Notes under the pieces: generated by a model | Seen by the model: the letters and a program-made list of their open reading frames with translations, nothing else | Database searches by the model: none | Told to the model about the DNA's origin: nothing | NCBI GenBank assembly: GCA_022414725.1 | Contig: JAJSRW010001822.1 | Location: forward strand, 1 to 64,000 | Source: Microglena sp. YARC | Taxonomy: Eukaryota > Chlorophyta > Chlorophyceae > Chlamydomonadales > Chlamydomonadaceae | Direction of reading: 5' to 3' | Length of the DNA stretch: 64,000 bases | Position numbers and translations under genes: made by a program | In this document: one piece after another, positions 52,851 to 64,000 of the stretch | Layout: the number at the start of each line of letters is the position of its first letter | How positions within the stretch are numbered: the stretch's first letter is position 1

Positions 52851-55800
52851 CAGTTAAACCCACATTAACCTGGCTGTAACCAATTATACTTAAATGAAAC
52901 GGCTGTCAACCAGTTAAACCCACATTAACTGGCTGTAACCAATTATACTTAAATGAAACGGCTGTCAACCAGTTAAACCCACATTAACCTGGGTAACCAA
53001 TTATACTTAAATGAAACGGCTGTCAACCAGTTAAACCCACATTAACCTGGCTGTAACCAATTATACTTAAATGAAACGGCTGTCAACCAGTTAAACCCAC
53101 ATTAACCTGGCTGTAACCAATTATACTTAAATGAAACGGCTGTCAACCAGTTAAACCCACATTAACCTGGCTGTAACCAATTATACTTAATGAAACGGCT
53201 GTCAACCAGTTAAACCCACATTAACCTGGCTGTAACCAATTATACTTAAATGAAACGGCTGTCAACCAGTTAAACCCACATTAACCTGGCTGTAACCAAT
53301 TATACTTAAATGAAACGGCTGTCAACCAGTTAAACCCACATTAACCTGGCTGTAACCAATTATACTTAAATGAAACGGCTGTCAACCAGTTAAACCCACA
53401 TTAACCTGGCTGTAACCAATTATACTTAAATGAAACGGCTGTCAACCAGTTAAACCCACATTAAACCTGGCTGTAACCAATTATACTTAAATGAAACGGC
53501 TGTCAACCAGTTAAACCCACATTAACCTGGCTGTAACCAATTATACTTAAATGAAACGGCTGTCAACCAGTTAAACCCACCATTAACCTGGCTGTAACCA
53601 ATTATACTTAAATGAAACGGCTGTCAACCAGTTTAAACCCACATTAACCTGGCTGTAACCAATTATACTTAAATGAAACGGCTGTCAACCAGTTAAACCC
53701 ACATTAACCTGGCTGTAACCAATTATACTTAAATGAAACGGCTGTCAACCAGTTAAACCCACATTAACCTGCTGTAACCAATTATACTTAAAATGAAACG
53801 GCTGTCAACCAGTTAAACCCACATTAACCTGGCTGTAACCAATTATACTTAAATGAAACGGCTGTCAACCAGTTAAACCCACATTAACCTGGCTGTAACC
53901 AATTATACTTAAATGAAACGGCTGTCAACCAGTTAAACCCACATTAACCTGGCTGTAACCAATTATACTTAAATGAAACGGCTGTCAACCAGTTAAACCC
54001 ACATTAACCTGGCTGTAACCAATTATACTTAAATGAAACGGCTGTCAACCAGTTTAAACCCACATTAACCTGGCTGTAACCAATTATACTTAAATGAAAC
54101 GGCTGTCAACCAGTTAAACCCACATTAACCTGGCTGTAACCAATTATACTTAAATGAAACGGCTGTCAACCAGTTAAACCCACATTAACCTGCTGTAACC
54201 AATTATACTTAAATGAAACGGCTGTCAACCAGTTAAACCCACATTAACCTGGCTGTAACCAATTATACTTAAATGAAACGGCTGTCAACCAGTTAAACCC
54301 ACATTAACCTGGCTGTAACCAATTATACTTAAATGAAACGGCTGTCAACCAGTTAAACCCACATTAACCTGGCTGTAACCAATTATACTTAAATGAAACG
54401 GCTGTCAACCAGTTAAACCCACATTAACCTGGCTGTAACCAATTATACTTAAATGAAACGGCTGTCAACCAGTTAAACCCACATTAACCTGGCTGTAACC
54501 AATTATACTTAAATGAAACGGCTGTCAACCAAGTTAAACCCACATTAACCTGGCTGTAACCAATTATACTTAAATGAAACGGCTGTCAACCAGTTAAACC
54601 CACATTAACCTGGCTGTAACCAATTATACTTAAATGAAACGGCTGTCAACCAGTTAAACCCACATTAACCTGGCTGTAACCAATTATACTTAAATGAAAC
54701 GGCTGTCAACCAGTTAAACCCACATTAACCTGGCTGTAACCAATTATACTTAAATGAAACGGCTGTCAACCAGTTAAACCCACATTAACCTGGCTGTAAC
54801 CAATTATACTTAAATGAAACGGCTGTCAACCAGTTAAACCCACATTAACCTGGCTGTAACCAATTATACTTAAATGAAACGGCTGTCAACCAGTTAAACC
54901 CACATTAACCTGGCTGTAACCAATTATACTTAAATGAAACGGCTGTCAACCAGTTAAACCCACATTAACCTGGCTGTAACCAATTATACTTAAATGAAAC
55001 GGCTGTCAACCAGTTAAACCCACATTAACCTGGCTGTAACCAATTATACTTAAATGAAACGGCTGTCAACCAGTTAAACCCACATTAACCTGGCTGTAAC
55101 CAATTATACTTAAATGAAACGGCTGTCAACCAGTTAAACCCACATTAACCTGGCTGTAACCAATTATACTTAAATGAAACGGCTGTCAACCAGTTAAACC
55201 ACATTAACCTGGCTGTAACCAATTATACTTAAATGAAACGGCTGTCAACCAGTTAAAACCCACATTAACCTGGCTGTAACCAATTATACTTAAATGAAAC
55301 GGCTGTCAACCAGTTAAACCCACATTAACCTGGCTGTAACCAATTATACTTAAATGAAACGGCTGTCAACCAGTTAAACCCACATTAACCTGGCTGTAAC
55401 CAATTATTACTTAAATGAAACGGCTGTCAACCAGTTAAACCCACATTAACCTGGCTGTAACCAATTATACTTAAATGAAACGGCTGTCAACCAGTTAAAC
55501 CCACATTAACTGGCTGTAACCAATTATACTTAAATGAAACGGCTGTCAACCAGTTAAACCCACATTAACCTGGCTGTAACCAATTATACTTAAATGAAAC
55601 GGCTGTCAACCAGTTAAACCCACATTAACCTGGCTGTAACCAATTATACTTAAATGAAACGGCTGTCAACCAGTTAAACCCACATTAACCTGGCTGTAAC
55701 CAATTATACTTAAATGAAACGGCTGTCAACCAGTTAAACCCACATTAACCTGGCTGTAACCAATTATACTTAAATGAAACGGCTGTCAACCAGTTAAACC

Positions 55801-58145
55801 CACATTAACCTGGCTGTAACCAATTATACTTAAATGAAACGGCTGTCAACCAGTTAAACCCACATTAACCTGGCTGTAACCAATTATACTTAAATGAAAC
55901 GGCTGTCAACCAGTTAAACCCACATTAACCTGGCTGTAACCAATTATACTTAAATGAAACGGCTGTCAACCAGTTAAACCCACATTAACCTGGCTGTAAC
56001 CAATTATACTTAAATGAAACGGCTGTCAACCAGTTAAACCCACATTAACCTGGCTGTAACCAATTATACTTAAATGAAACGGCTGTCAACCAGTTAAACC
56101 CACATTAACCTGGCTGTAACCAATTATACTTAAATGAAACGGCTGTCAACCAGTTAAACCCACATTAACCTGGCTGTAACCAATTATACTTAAATGAAAC
56201 GGCTGTCAACCAGTTAAACCCACATTAACCTGGCTGTAACCAATTATACTTAAATGAAACGGCTGTCAACCAGTTAAAACCCACATTAACCTGGCTGTAA
56301 CCAATTATACTTAAATGAAACGGCTGTCAACCAGTTAAACCCACATTAACCTGGCTGTAACCAATTATACTTAAATGAAACGGCTGTCAACCAGTTAAAC
56401 CCACATTAACCTGGCTGTAACCAATTATACTTAAATGAAACGGCTGTCAACCAGTTAAACCCACATTAACCTGGCTGTAACCAATTATACTTAAATGAAA
56501 CGGCTGTCAAACCAGTTAAACCCACATTAACCTGGCTGTAACCAATTATACTTAAATGAAACGGCTGTCAACCAGTTAAACCCACATTAACCTGGCTGTA
56601 ACCAATTATACTTAAATGAAACGGCTGTCAACCAGTTAAACCCACATTAACCTGGCTGTAACCAATTATACTTAAATGAAACGGCTGTCAACCAGTTAAA
56701 CCCACATTAACCTGGCTGTAACCAATTATACTTAAATGAAACGGCTGTCAACCAGTTAAACCCACATTAACCTGGCTTGTAACCAATTATACTTAAATGA
56801 AACGGCTGTCAACCAGTTAAAACCCACATTAACCTGGCTGTAACCAATTATACTTAAATGAAACGCTGTCAACCAGTTAAACCCACATTAACCTGGCTGT
56901 AACCAATTATACTTAAATGAAACGGCTGTCAACCAGTTAAACCCACATTAACCTGGCTGTAACCAATTATACTTAAATGAAACGGCTGTCAACCAGTTAA
57001 ACCCACATTAACCTGGCTGTAACCAATTATACTTAAATGAAACGGCTGTCAACCAGTTAAACCCACATTAACCTGGCTGTAACCAATTATTACTTAAATG
57101 AAAACGGCTGTCAACCAGTTAAAACCCACATTAACCTGGCTGTAACCAATTATACTTAAATGAAACGGCTGTCAACCAGTTAAACCCACATTAACCTGGC
57201 TGTAACCAATTATACTTAAATGAAAACGGCTGTCAACCAGTTAAACCCACATTAACCTGGCTGTAACCAATTATACTTAAATGAAACGGCTGTCAACCAG
57301 TTAAACCCACATTAACCTTTGTAACCAATTATACTTAAATGAAACGGCTGTCAACCAGTTAAACCCACATTAACCTGGCTGTAACCAATTATACTTAAAT
57401 GAAACGGCTGTCAACCAGTTAAAACCCACATTAACCTGGCTGTAACCAATTATACTTAAATGAAACGGCTGTCAACCAGTTAAACCCACATTAACCTGCT
57501 GTAACCAATTATACTTAAATGAAACGGCTGTCAACCAGTTAAACCCCAATAACCTGGCTGTAACCAATTATACTTAAATGAAACGGCTGTCAACCAGTTA
57601 AACCCACATTAACCTGGCTGTAACCAATTATACTTAAACGAAACGGCTGTCAACCAGTTAAACCCACATTAACCTGGCTGTAACCAATTATACTTAAATG
57701 AAACGGCTGTCAACCAGTTAAACCCACATTAACCTGGCTGTAACCAATTATACTTAAATGAAACGGCTGTCAACCAGTTAAACCCACATTAACCTGGCTG
57801 TAACCAATTATACTTAAATGAAACGGCTGTCAACCAGTTAAACCCACATTAACCTGGCTGTAACCAATTATACTTAAATGAAACGGCTGTCAACCAGTTA
57901 AACCCACATTAACCTGGCTGTAACCAATTATACTTAAATGAAACGGCTAAACTTAACCAGAAACGGCTGTCCCAGTTAAACCCATTAACCTGGCTGTAAC
58001 CAACACTGTAACCAATCTTAAATGTTAACTAGAAACGGCTCAACCAGTTAAACCCACATTAACCTGGCTGTAACCTTAAATGAAACGGCTGTGTTAAACC
58101 CACATTAACCTGGCTGTAACCAATTATACTTAAATGAAACGGCTG

Positions 58146-58166
58146 GAACCTTAAAAAAAACCAAAA
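58146..58166. other. Inversion junction 2 with A-rich spacer
   Basis: The - strand array ends at about 58145 (GGCTG) and the + strand array resumes with AGCCAGGTTAATGTG at about 58167. Between them lie 21 bases rich in A, including a run of eight A at 58153-58160 and AAAA at 58163-58166 (part of AAAAA to 58167). A run this long occurs nowhere in the consensus unit, so this is the only sequence in the window not obviously derived from it. Units on both sides are damaged for about 200-300 bp. It may be a real breakpoint insertion or low-quality sequence at a join. Confidence 0.8.
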
Positions 58167-61100
58167 AGCCAGGTTAATGTGAACTGGTTGACACCGTGCA
58201 GCCAGGTTAATGTGGGTTTAACACACAAAGTATAATCCTACAGCCAGTTAATGTGGGTTTAACTGGTTGACACCGTTTCATTTAAGTATAATTGGTTACA
58301 GCCAGTTAATGTGGTTTAACTGCACAGCCGTTTCAATTTAAGTATAATGGTTACAGCCATTAATGTGGGTTTAACTGGTTGACAGCCGTTTCATTTAAGT
58401 ATAATTGGTTACAGCCAGGTTAATGTGGGTTTAACTGGTGTGGTTACAGCCAGTTAAAACTGGTTGACAGCCGTTTCATTTAAGTATAATTGGTTACAGC
58501 CAGGTTAATGTGGTTTAACTGGTTGACAGCCGTTTCATTTAAGTATAATTGGTTACAGCCAGGTTAATGTGGTTTAACTGGTTGACAGCCGTTTCATTTA
58601 AGTATAATTGGTTACAGCCAGGTTAATGTGGGTTTAACTGGTTGACAGCCGTTTCATTTAAGTATAATTGGTTACAGCCAGGTTAATGTGGGTTTAACTG
58701 GTTGACAAGCCGTTTCATTTAAGTATAATTGGTTACAGCCAGGTTAATGTGGGTTTAACTGGTTGACAGCCGTTTCATTTAAGTATAATTGGTTACAGCC
58801 AGGTTAATGTGGGTTTAACTGGTTGACAGCCGTTTCATTTAAGTATAATTGGTTACAGCCAGGTTAATGTGGGTTTAACTGGTTGACAGCCGTTTCATTT
58901 AAGTATAATTGGTTACAGCCAGGTTAATGTGGGTTTAACTGGTTGACAGCCGTTTCATTTAAGTATAATTGGTTACAGCCAGGTTAATGTGGGTTTAACT
59001 GGTTGACAGCCGTTTCATTTAAGTATAATTGGTTACAGCCAGGTTAATGTGGGTTTAACTGGTTGACAGCCGTTTCATTTAAGTATAATTGGTTACAGCC
59101 AGGTTAATGTGGGTTTAACTGGTGACAGCCGTTTCATTTAAGTATAATTGGTTACAGCCAGGTTAATGTGGGTTTAACTGGTTGACAGCCGTTTCATTTA
59201 AGTATAATTGTTACAGCCAGGTTAATGTGGGTTTAACTGGTTGACAGCCGTTTCATTTAAGTATAATTGGTTACAGCCAGGTTAATGTGGGTTTAACTGG
59301 TTGACAGCCGTTTCATTTAAGTATAATTGGTTACAGCCAGGTTAATGTGGGTTTAACTGGTTGACAGCCGTTTCATTTAAGTATAATTGGTTACAGCCAG
59401 GTTAATGTGGGTTTAACTGGTTGACAGCCGTTTCATTTAAGTATAATTGGTTACAGCCAGGTTAATGTGGGTTTAACTGGTTGACAGCCGTTTCATTTAA
59501 GTATAATTGGTTACAGCCAGGTTAATGTGGGTTTAACTGGTTGACAGCCGTTTCATTTAAGTATAATTGGTTACAGCCAGGTTAATGTGGGTTTAACTGG
59601 TTGACAGCCGTTTCATTTAAGTATAATTGGTTACAGCCAGGTTAATGTGGGTTTAACTGGTTGACAGCCGTTTCATTTAAGTATAATTGGTTACAGCCAG
59701 GTTAATGTGGGTTTAACTGGTTGACAGCCGTTTCATTTAAGTATAATTGGTTACAGCCAGGTTAATGTGGGTTTAACTGGTTGACAGCCGTTTCATTTAA
59801 GTATAATTGGTTACAGCCAGGTTAATGTGGGTTTAACTGGTTGACAGCCGTTTCATTTAAGTATAATTGGTTACAGCCAGGTTAATGTGGGTTTAACTGG
59901 TTGACAGCCGTTTCATTTAAGTATAATTGGTTACAGCCAGGTTAATGTGGGTTTAACTGGTTGACAGCCGTTTCATTTAAGTATAATTGGTTACAGCCAG
60001 GTTAATGTGGTTTAACTGGTTGACAGCCGTTTTCATTTAAGTATAATTGGTTACAGCCAGGTTAATGTGGGTTTAACTGGTTGACAGCCGTTTCATTTAA
60101 GTATAATTGGTTACAGCCAGGTTAATGTGGCGTTTAACTGGTTGACAGCCGTTTCATTTAAGTATAATTGGTTACAGCCAGGTTAATGTGGGTTTAACTG
60201 GTTGACAGCCGTTTCATTTAAGTATAATTGGTTACAGCCAGGTTAATGTGGGTTTTAACTGGTTGACAGCCGTTTCATTTAAGTATAATTGTTACAGCCA
60301 GGTTAATGTGGGTTTAACTGGTTGACAGCCGTTTCATTTAAGTATAATTGGTTACAGCCAGGTTAATGTGGTTTAACTGGTTGACAGCCGTTTCATTTAA
60401 GTATAATTGGTTACAGCCAGGTTAATGTGGGTTTAACTGGTTGACAGCCGTTTCATTTAAGTATAATTGGTTACAGCCAGTTAATGTGGGTTTAACTGGT
60501 TGACAGCCGTTTCATTTAAGTATAATTGGTTACAGCCAGGTTAATGTGGGTTTAACTGGTTTGACAGCCGTTTCATTTAAGTATAATTGGTTACAGCCAG
60601 GTTAATGTGGGTTTAACTGGTTGACAGCCGTTTCATTTAAGTATAATTGGTTACAGCCAGGTTAATGTGGGTTTAACTGGTTGACAGCCGTTTCATTTAA
60701 GTATAATTGGTTACAGCCAGGTTAATGTGGGTTTAACTGGTTGACAGCCGTTTCATTTAAGTATAATTGTTACAGCCAGGTTAATGTGGTTTAACTGGTT
60801 GACAGCCGTTTCATTTAAGTATAATTGGTTACAGCCAGGTTAATGTGGGTTTAACTGGTTGACAGCCGTTTCATTTAAGTATAATTGGTTACAGCCAGGT
60901 TAATGTGGGTTTAACTGGTTGACAGCCGTTTCATTTAAGTATAATTGGTTACAGCCAGGTCAGCCGTTTCATTTAAGTATAATTGGTTACAGCCAGGTTA
61001 ATGTGGGTTTAACTGGTTGACAGCCGTTTCATTTAAGTATAATTGGTTACAGCCAGTTAATGTGGGTTTAACTGGTTGACAGCCGTTTCATTTAAGTATA

Positions 61101-64000
61101 ATTGGTTACAGCCAGGTTAATGTGGGTTTAACTGGTTGACAGCCGTTTCATTTAAGTATAATTGGTTACAGCCAGGTTAATGTGGGTTTAACTGGTTGAC
61201 AGCCGTTTCATTTAAGTATAATTGGTTACAGCCAGGTTAATGTGGGTTTAACTGGTTGACAGCCGTTTCATTTAAGTATAATTGGTTACAGCCAGGTTAA
61301 TGTGGGTTTAACTGGTTGACAGCCGTTTCATTTAAGTATAATTGGTTACAGCCAGGTTAATGTGGGTTTAACTGGTTGACAGCCGTTTCATTTAAGTATA
61401 ATTGGTTACAGCCAGGTTAATGTGGGTTTAACTGGTTGACAGCCGTTTCATTTAAGTATAATTGGTTACAGCCAGGTTAATGTGGGTTTAACTGGTTGAC
61501 AGCCGTTTCATTTAAGTATAATTGGTTACAGCCAGGTTAATGTGGGTTTAACTGGTTGACAGCCGTTTCATTTAAGTATAATTGGTTACAGCCAGGTTAA
61601 TGTGGGTTTAACTGGTTGACAGCCGTTTCATTTAAGTATAATTGGTTACAGCCAGGTTAATGTGGGTTTAACTGGTTGACAGCCGTTTCATTTAAGTATA
61701 ATTGGTTACAGCCAGGTTAATGTGGGTTTAACTGGTTGACAGCCGTTTCATTTAAGTATAATTGGTTACAGCCAGGTTAATGTGGGTTTAACTGGTTGAC
61801 AGCCGTTTCATTTAAGTATAATTGGTTACAGCCAGGTTAATGTGGGTTTAACTGGTTGACAGCCGTTTCATTTAAGTATAATTGGTTACAGCCAGGTTAA
61901 TGTGGGTTTAACTGGTTGACAGCCGTTTCATTTAAGTATAATTGGTTACAGCCAGGTTAATGTGGGTTTAACTGGTTGACAGCCGTTTCATTTAAGTATA
62001 ATTGGTTACAGCCAGGTTAATGTGGGTTTAACTGGTTGACAGCCGTTTCATTTAAGTATAATTGGTTACAGCCAGGTTAATGTGGGTTTAACTGGTTGAC
62101 AGCCGTTTCATTTAAGTATAATTGGTTACAGCCAGGTTAATGTGGGTTTAACTGGTTGACAGCCGTTTCATTTAAGTTATAATTGGTTACAGCCAGGTTA
62201 ATGTGGGTTTAACTGGTTGACAGCCGTTTCATTTAAGTATAATTGGTTACAGCCAGGTTAATGTGGGTTTAACTGGTTGACAGCCGTTTCATTTAAGTAT
62301 AATTGGTTACAGCCAGGTTAATGTGGGTTTAACTGGTTGACAGCCGTTTCATTTAAGTATAATTGGTTACAGCCAGGTTAATGTGGGTTTAACTGGTTGA
62401 CAGCCGTTTCATTTAAGTATAATTGGTTACAGCCAGGTTAATGTGGGTTTAACTGGTTGACAGCCGTTTCATTTAAGTATAATTGGTTACAGCCAGGTTA
62501 ATGTGGGTTTAACTGGTTGACAGCCGTTTCATTTAAGTATAATTGGTTACAGCCAGGTTAATGTGGGTTTAACTGGTTGACAGCCGTTTCATTTAAGTAT
62601 AATTGGTTACAGCCAGGTTAATGTGGGTTTAACTGTGTTGACAGCCGTTTCATTTAAGTATAATTGGTTACAGCCAGGTTAATGTGGGTTTAACTGGTTG
62701 ACAGCCGTTTCATTTAAGTATAATTGGTTACAGCCAGGTTAATGTGGGTTTAACTGGTTGACAGCCGTTTCATTTAAGTATAATTGGTTACAGCCAGGTT
62801 AATGTGGGTTTAACTGGTTGACAGCCGTTTCATTTAAGTATAATTGGTTACAGCCAGGTTAATGTGGGTTTAACTGGTTGACAGCCGTTTCATTTAAGTA
62901 TAATTGGTTACAGCCAGGTTAATGTGGGTTTAACTGGTTGACAGCCGTTTCATTTAAGTATAATTGGTTACAGCCAGGTTAATGTGGGTTTAACTGGTTG
63001 ACAGCCGTTTCATTTAAGTATAATTGGTTACAGCCAGGTTAATGTGGGTTTAACTGGTTGACAGCCGTTTCATTTAAGTATAATTGGTTACAGCCAGGTT
63101 AATGTGGGTTTAACTGGTTGACAGCCGTTTCATTTAAGTATAATTGGTTACAGCCAGGTTAATGTGGGTTTAACTGGTTGACAGCCGTTTCATTTAAGTA
63201 TAATTGGTTACAGCCAGGTTAATGTGGGTTTAACTGGTTTGACAGCCGTTTCATTTAAGTATAATTGGTTACAGCCAGGTTAATGTGGGTTTAACTGGTT
63301 GACAGCCGTTTCATTTAAGTATAATTGGTTACAGCCAGGTTAATGTGGGTTTAACTGGTTGACAGCCGTTTCATTTAAGTATAATTGGTTACAGCCAGGT
63401 TAATGTGGGTTTAACTGGTTGACAGCCGTTTCATTTAAGTATAATTGGTTACAGCCAGGTTAATGTGGGTTTAACTGGTTGACAGCCGTTTCATTTAAGT
63501 ATAATTGGTTACAGCCAGGTAATGTGGGTTTAACTGGTTGACAGCCGTTTCATTTAAGTATAATTGGTTACAGCCAGGTTAATGTGGGTTTAACTGGTTG
63601 ACAGCCGTTTCATTTAAGTATAATTGGTTACAGCCAGGTTAATGTGGTTTAACTGAGTTGACAGCCGTTCATTTAAGTATAATTTTTACAGCCAGGTTAA
63701 TGTGGGTTTAACTGGTTGACAGCCGTTTCATTTAAGTATAATTGGTTACAGCCAGGTTAATGGGGTTTAACTGGTTGACAGCCGTTTCATTTAAGTATAA
63801 TTGGTTACAGCCAGGTTAATGTGGGTTTAACTGGTTGACAGCCGTTTCATTTAAGTATAATTGGTTACAGCCAGGTTAATGTGGGTTTAACTGGTTGACA
63901 GCCGTTTCATTTAAGTATAATTGGTTACAGCCAGGTTAATGTGGGTTTAACTGGTTTGACAGCCGTTTCATTTAAGTATAATTGGTTACAGCCAGGTTAA
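58167..64000 (+). repeat. Right-hand + strand block of the 60-bp satellite, continuing past the window
   Basis: About 97 units in the original + orientation. The first few hundred bases are damaged: units are truncated near 58200-58260 and 58430-58465. Copies then match consensus well, with one-base indels such as a lost T near 59123, an extra T near 60032 and a lost G near 60480. A long clean run covers roughly 61050-62170. Indels reappear at 63520-63960, for example in CTGAGTTG near 63655 and ATTTTTACAG near 63685. The block is cut by the window edge at 64000 in mid-unit. As elsewhere, no coding capacity is present. Confidence 0.95.
60957..60994 (+). repeat. 38-bp deletion variant of the satellite unit
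   Basis: Twenty-two bases are missing between 60960 and 60961, so AGGT joins directly to CAGCCGTTTC. The lost segment is unit positions 5-26, including the start of TTGACA. The flanking units are intact. It is the largest clean deletion in the right-hand block and an internal marker for it. Confidence 0.93.

Larger units (their letters stand above)
48321..58145 (-). repeat. Inverted block of the 60-bp satellite
   Basis: About 164 copies of the same unit in reverse complement (the + strand reads GGCTGTAACCAATTATAC and so on). Consensus is identical to the + strand core, so this is the same family and not a second satellite. One-base indels are scattered through the block, most often in AAACCC and in AACC of GTAACCAATT. 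Copies are cleanest between roughly 54541 and 56270 and worst at both ends (48321-48660 and 57940-58145). Substitutions are rare: T-to-C at 57639, G-to-T near 48906 and C-to-A near 49861. Larger changes include a 7-bp duplication at 50672-50685, a rearranged unit near 51550-51557 and a 10-bp deletion at 52813/52814. All six frames contain stops. Confidence 0.95.

Noticed and set aside
48321..58145. A second, different satellite family
   Set aside because: Its consensus is the exact reverse complement of the + strand unit, so it is the same family inverted.
58146..58166. Poly(A) tail of a retrotransposon
   Set aside because: The A run is only eight bases, with no adjacent element body or target-site duplication. 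The flanks are satellite on both sides.
2571..64000. CRISPR array of regular short repeats
   Set aside because: The repeat is continuous, with no unique spacers between copies. The whole 60-bp period is identical, and no cas gene is present.

Overview
The whole 64 kb window is one family of tandem satellite DNA. The repeat unit is 60 bp, about 38% G+C (15 A, 15 G, 22 T, 8 C on the + strand). No gene, RNA gene, mobile element or CRISPR array can be supported. The unit at 5341-5400 is used here as the reference copy, with its first base (A of AGGTTAATG) called unit position 1. All six reading frames of the unit carry a stop. Because 60 is a multiple of 3, the same stops recur in every copy, so the array cannot encode a long protein. 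Long homogeneous satellite arrays of this kind are typical of eukaryotic heterochromatin (centromeric, pericentromeric or subtelomeric). I do not recognise the species or a named satellite family, and the window holds no unique flanking sequence that would place it.

Layout: (1) 1-2570, heavily corrupted + strand copies; (2) 2571-5340, + strand copies near consensus with scattered one-base indels; (3) 5341-47152, an exceptionally uniform + strand core of 697 consecutive units in which I see only two variants (an 8-bp deletion in the unit at 13141-13192 and one C-to-G change at 26608); (4) 47153-48265, + strand copies that become increasingly damaged; (5) an inversion junction at about 48266-48320; (6) 48321-58145, about 164 units on the - strand with moderate indel noise that is worst at both ends; (7) a 21-base A-rich spacer at 58146-58166; (8) 58167-64000, about 97 units on the + strand again, running off the window edge.

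Two readings compete. Biologically, this is a recently homogenised satellite block with two head/tail polarity switches and decaying borders. Technically, it is a long-read contig whose left end, two junctions and possibly right end are poorly polished, so that the 'decay' is sequencing error and the inversions may be chimeric or fold-back joins. Nearly all variants are one-base insertions or deletions, often in short homopolymers, with few substitutions. That favours a technical origin for much of the variation. It says nothing against the reality of the satellite itself.

The most unusual sequence-level observation is that every unit contains exact copies of both bacterial sigma-70 consensus hexamers, TTGACA and TATAAT, on the same strand with a 15-bp spacer. 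The unit also carries an internal near-duplication suggesting descent from a unit of about 30 bp, and one CpG that is preserved essentially without decay through the core.
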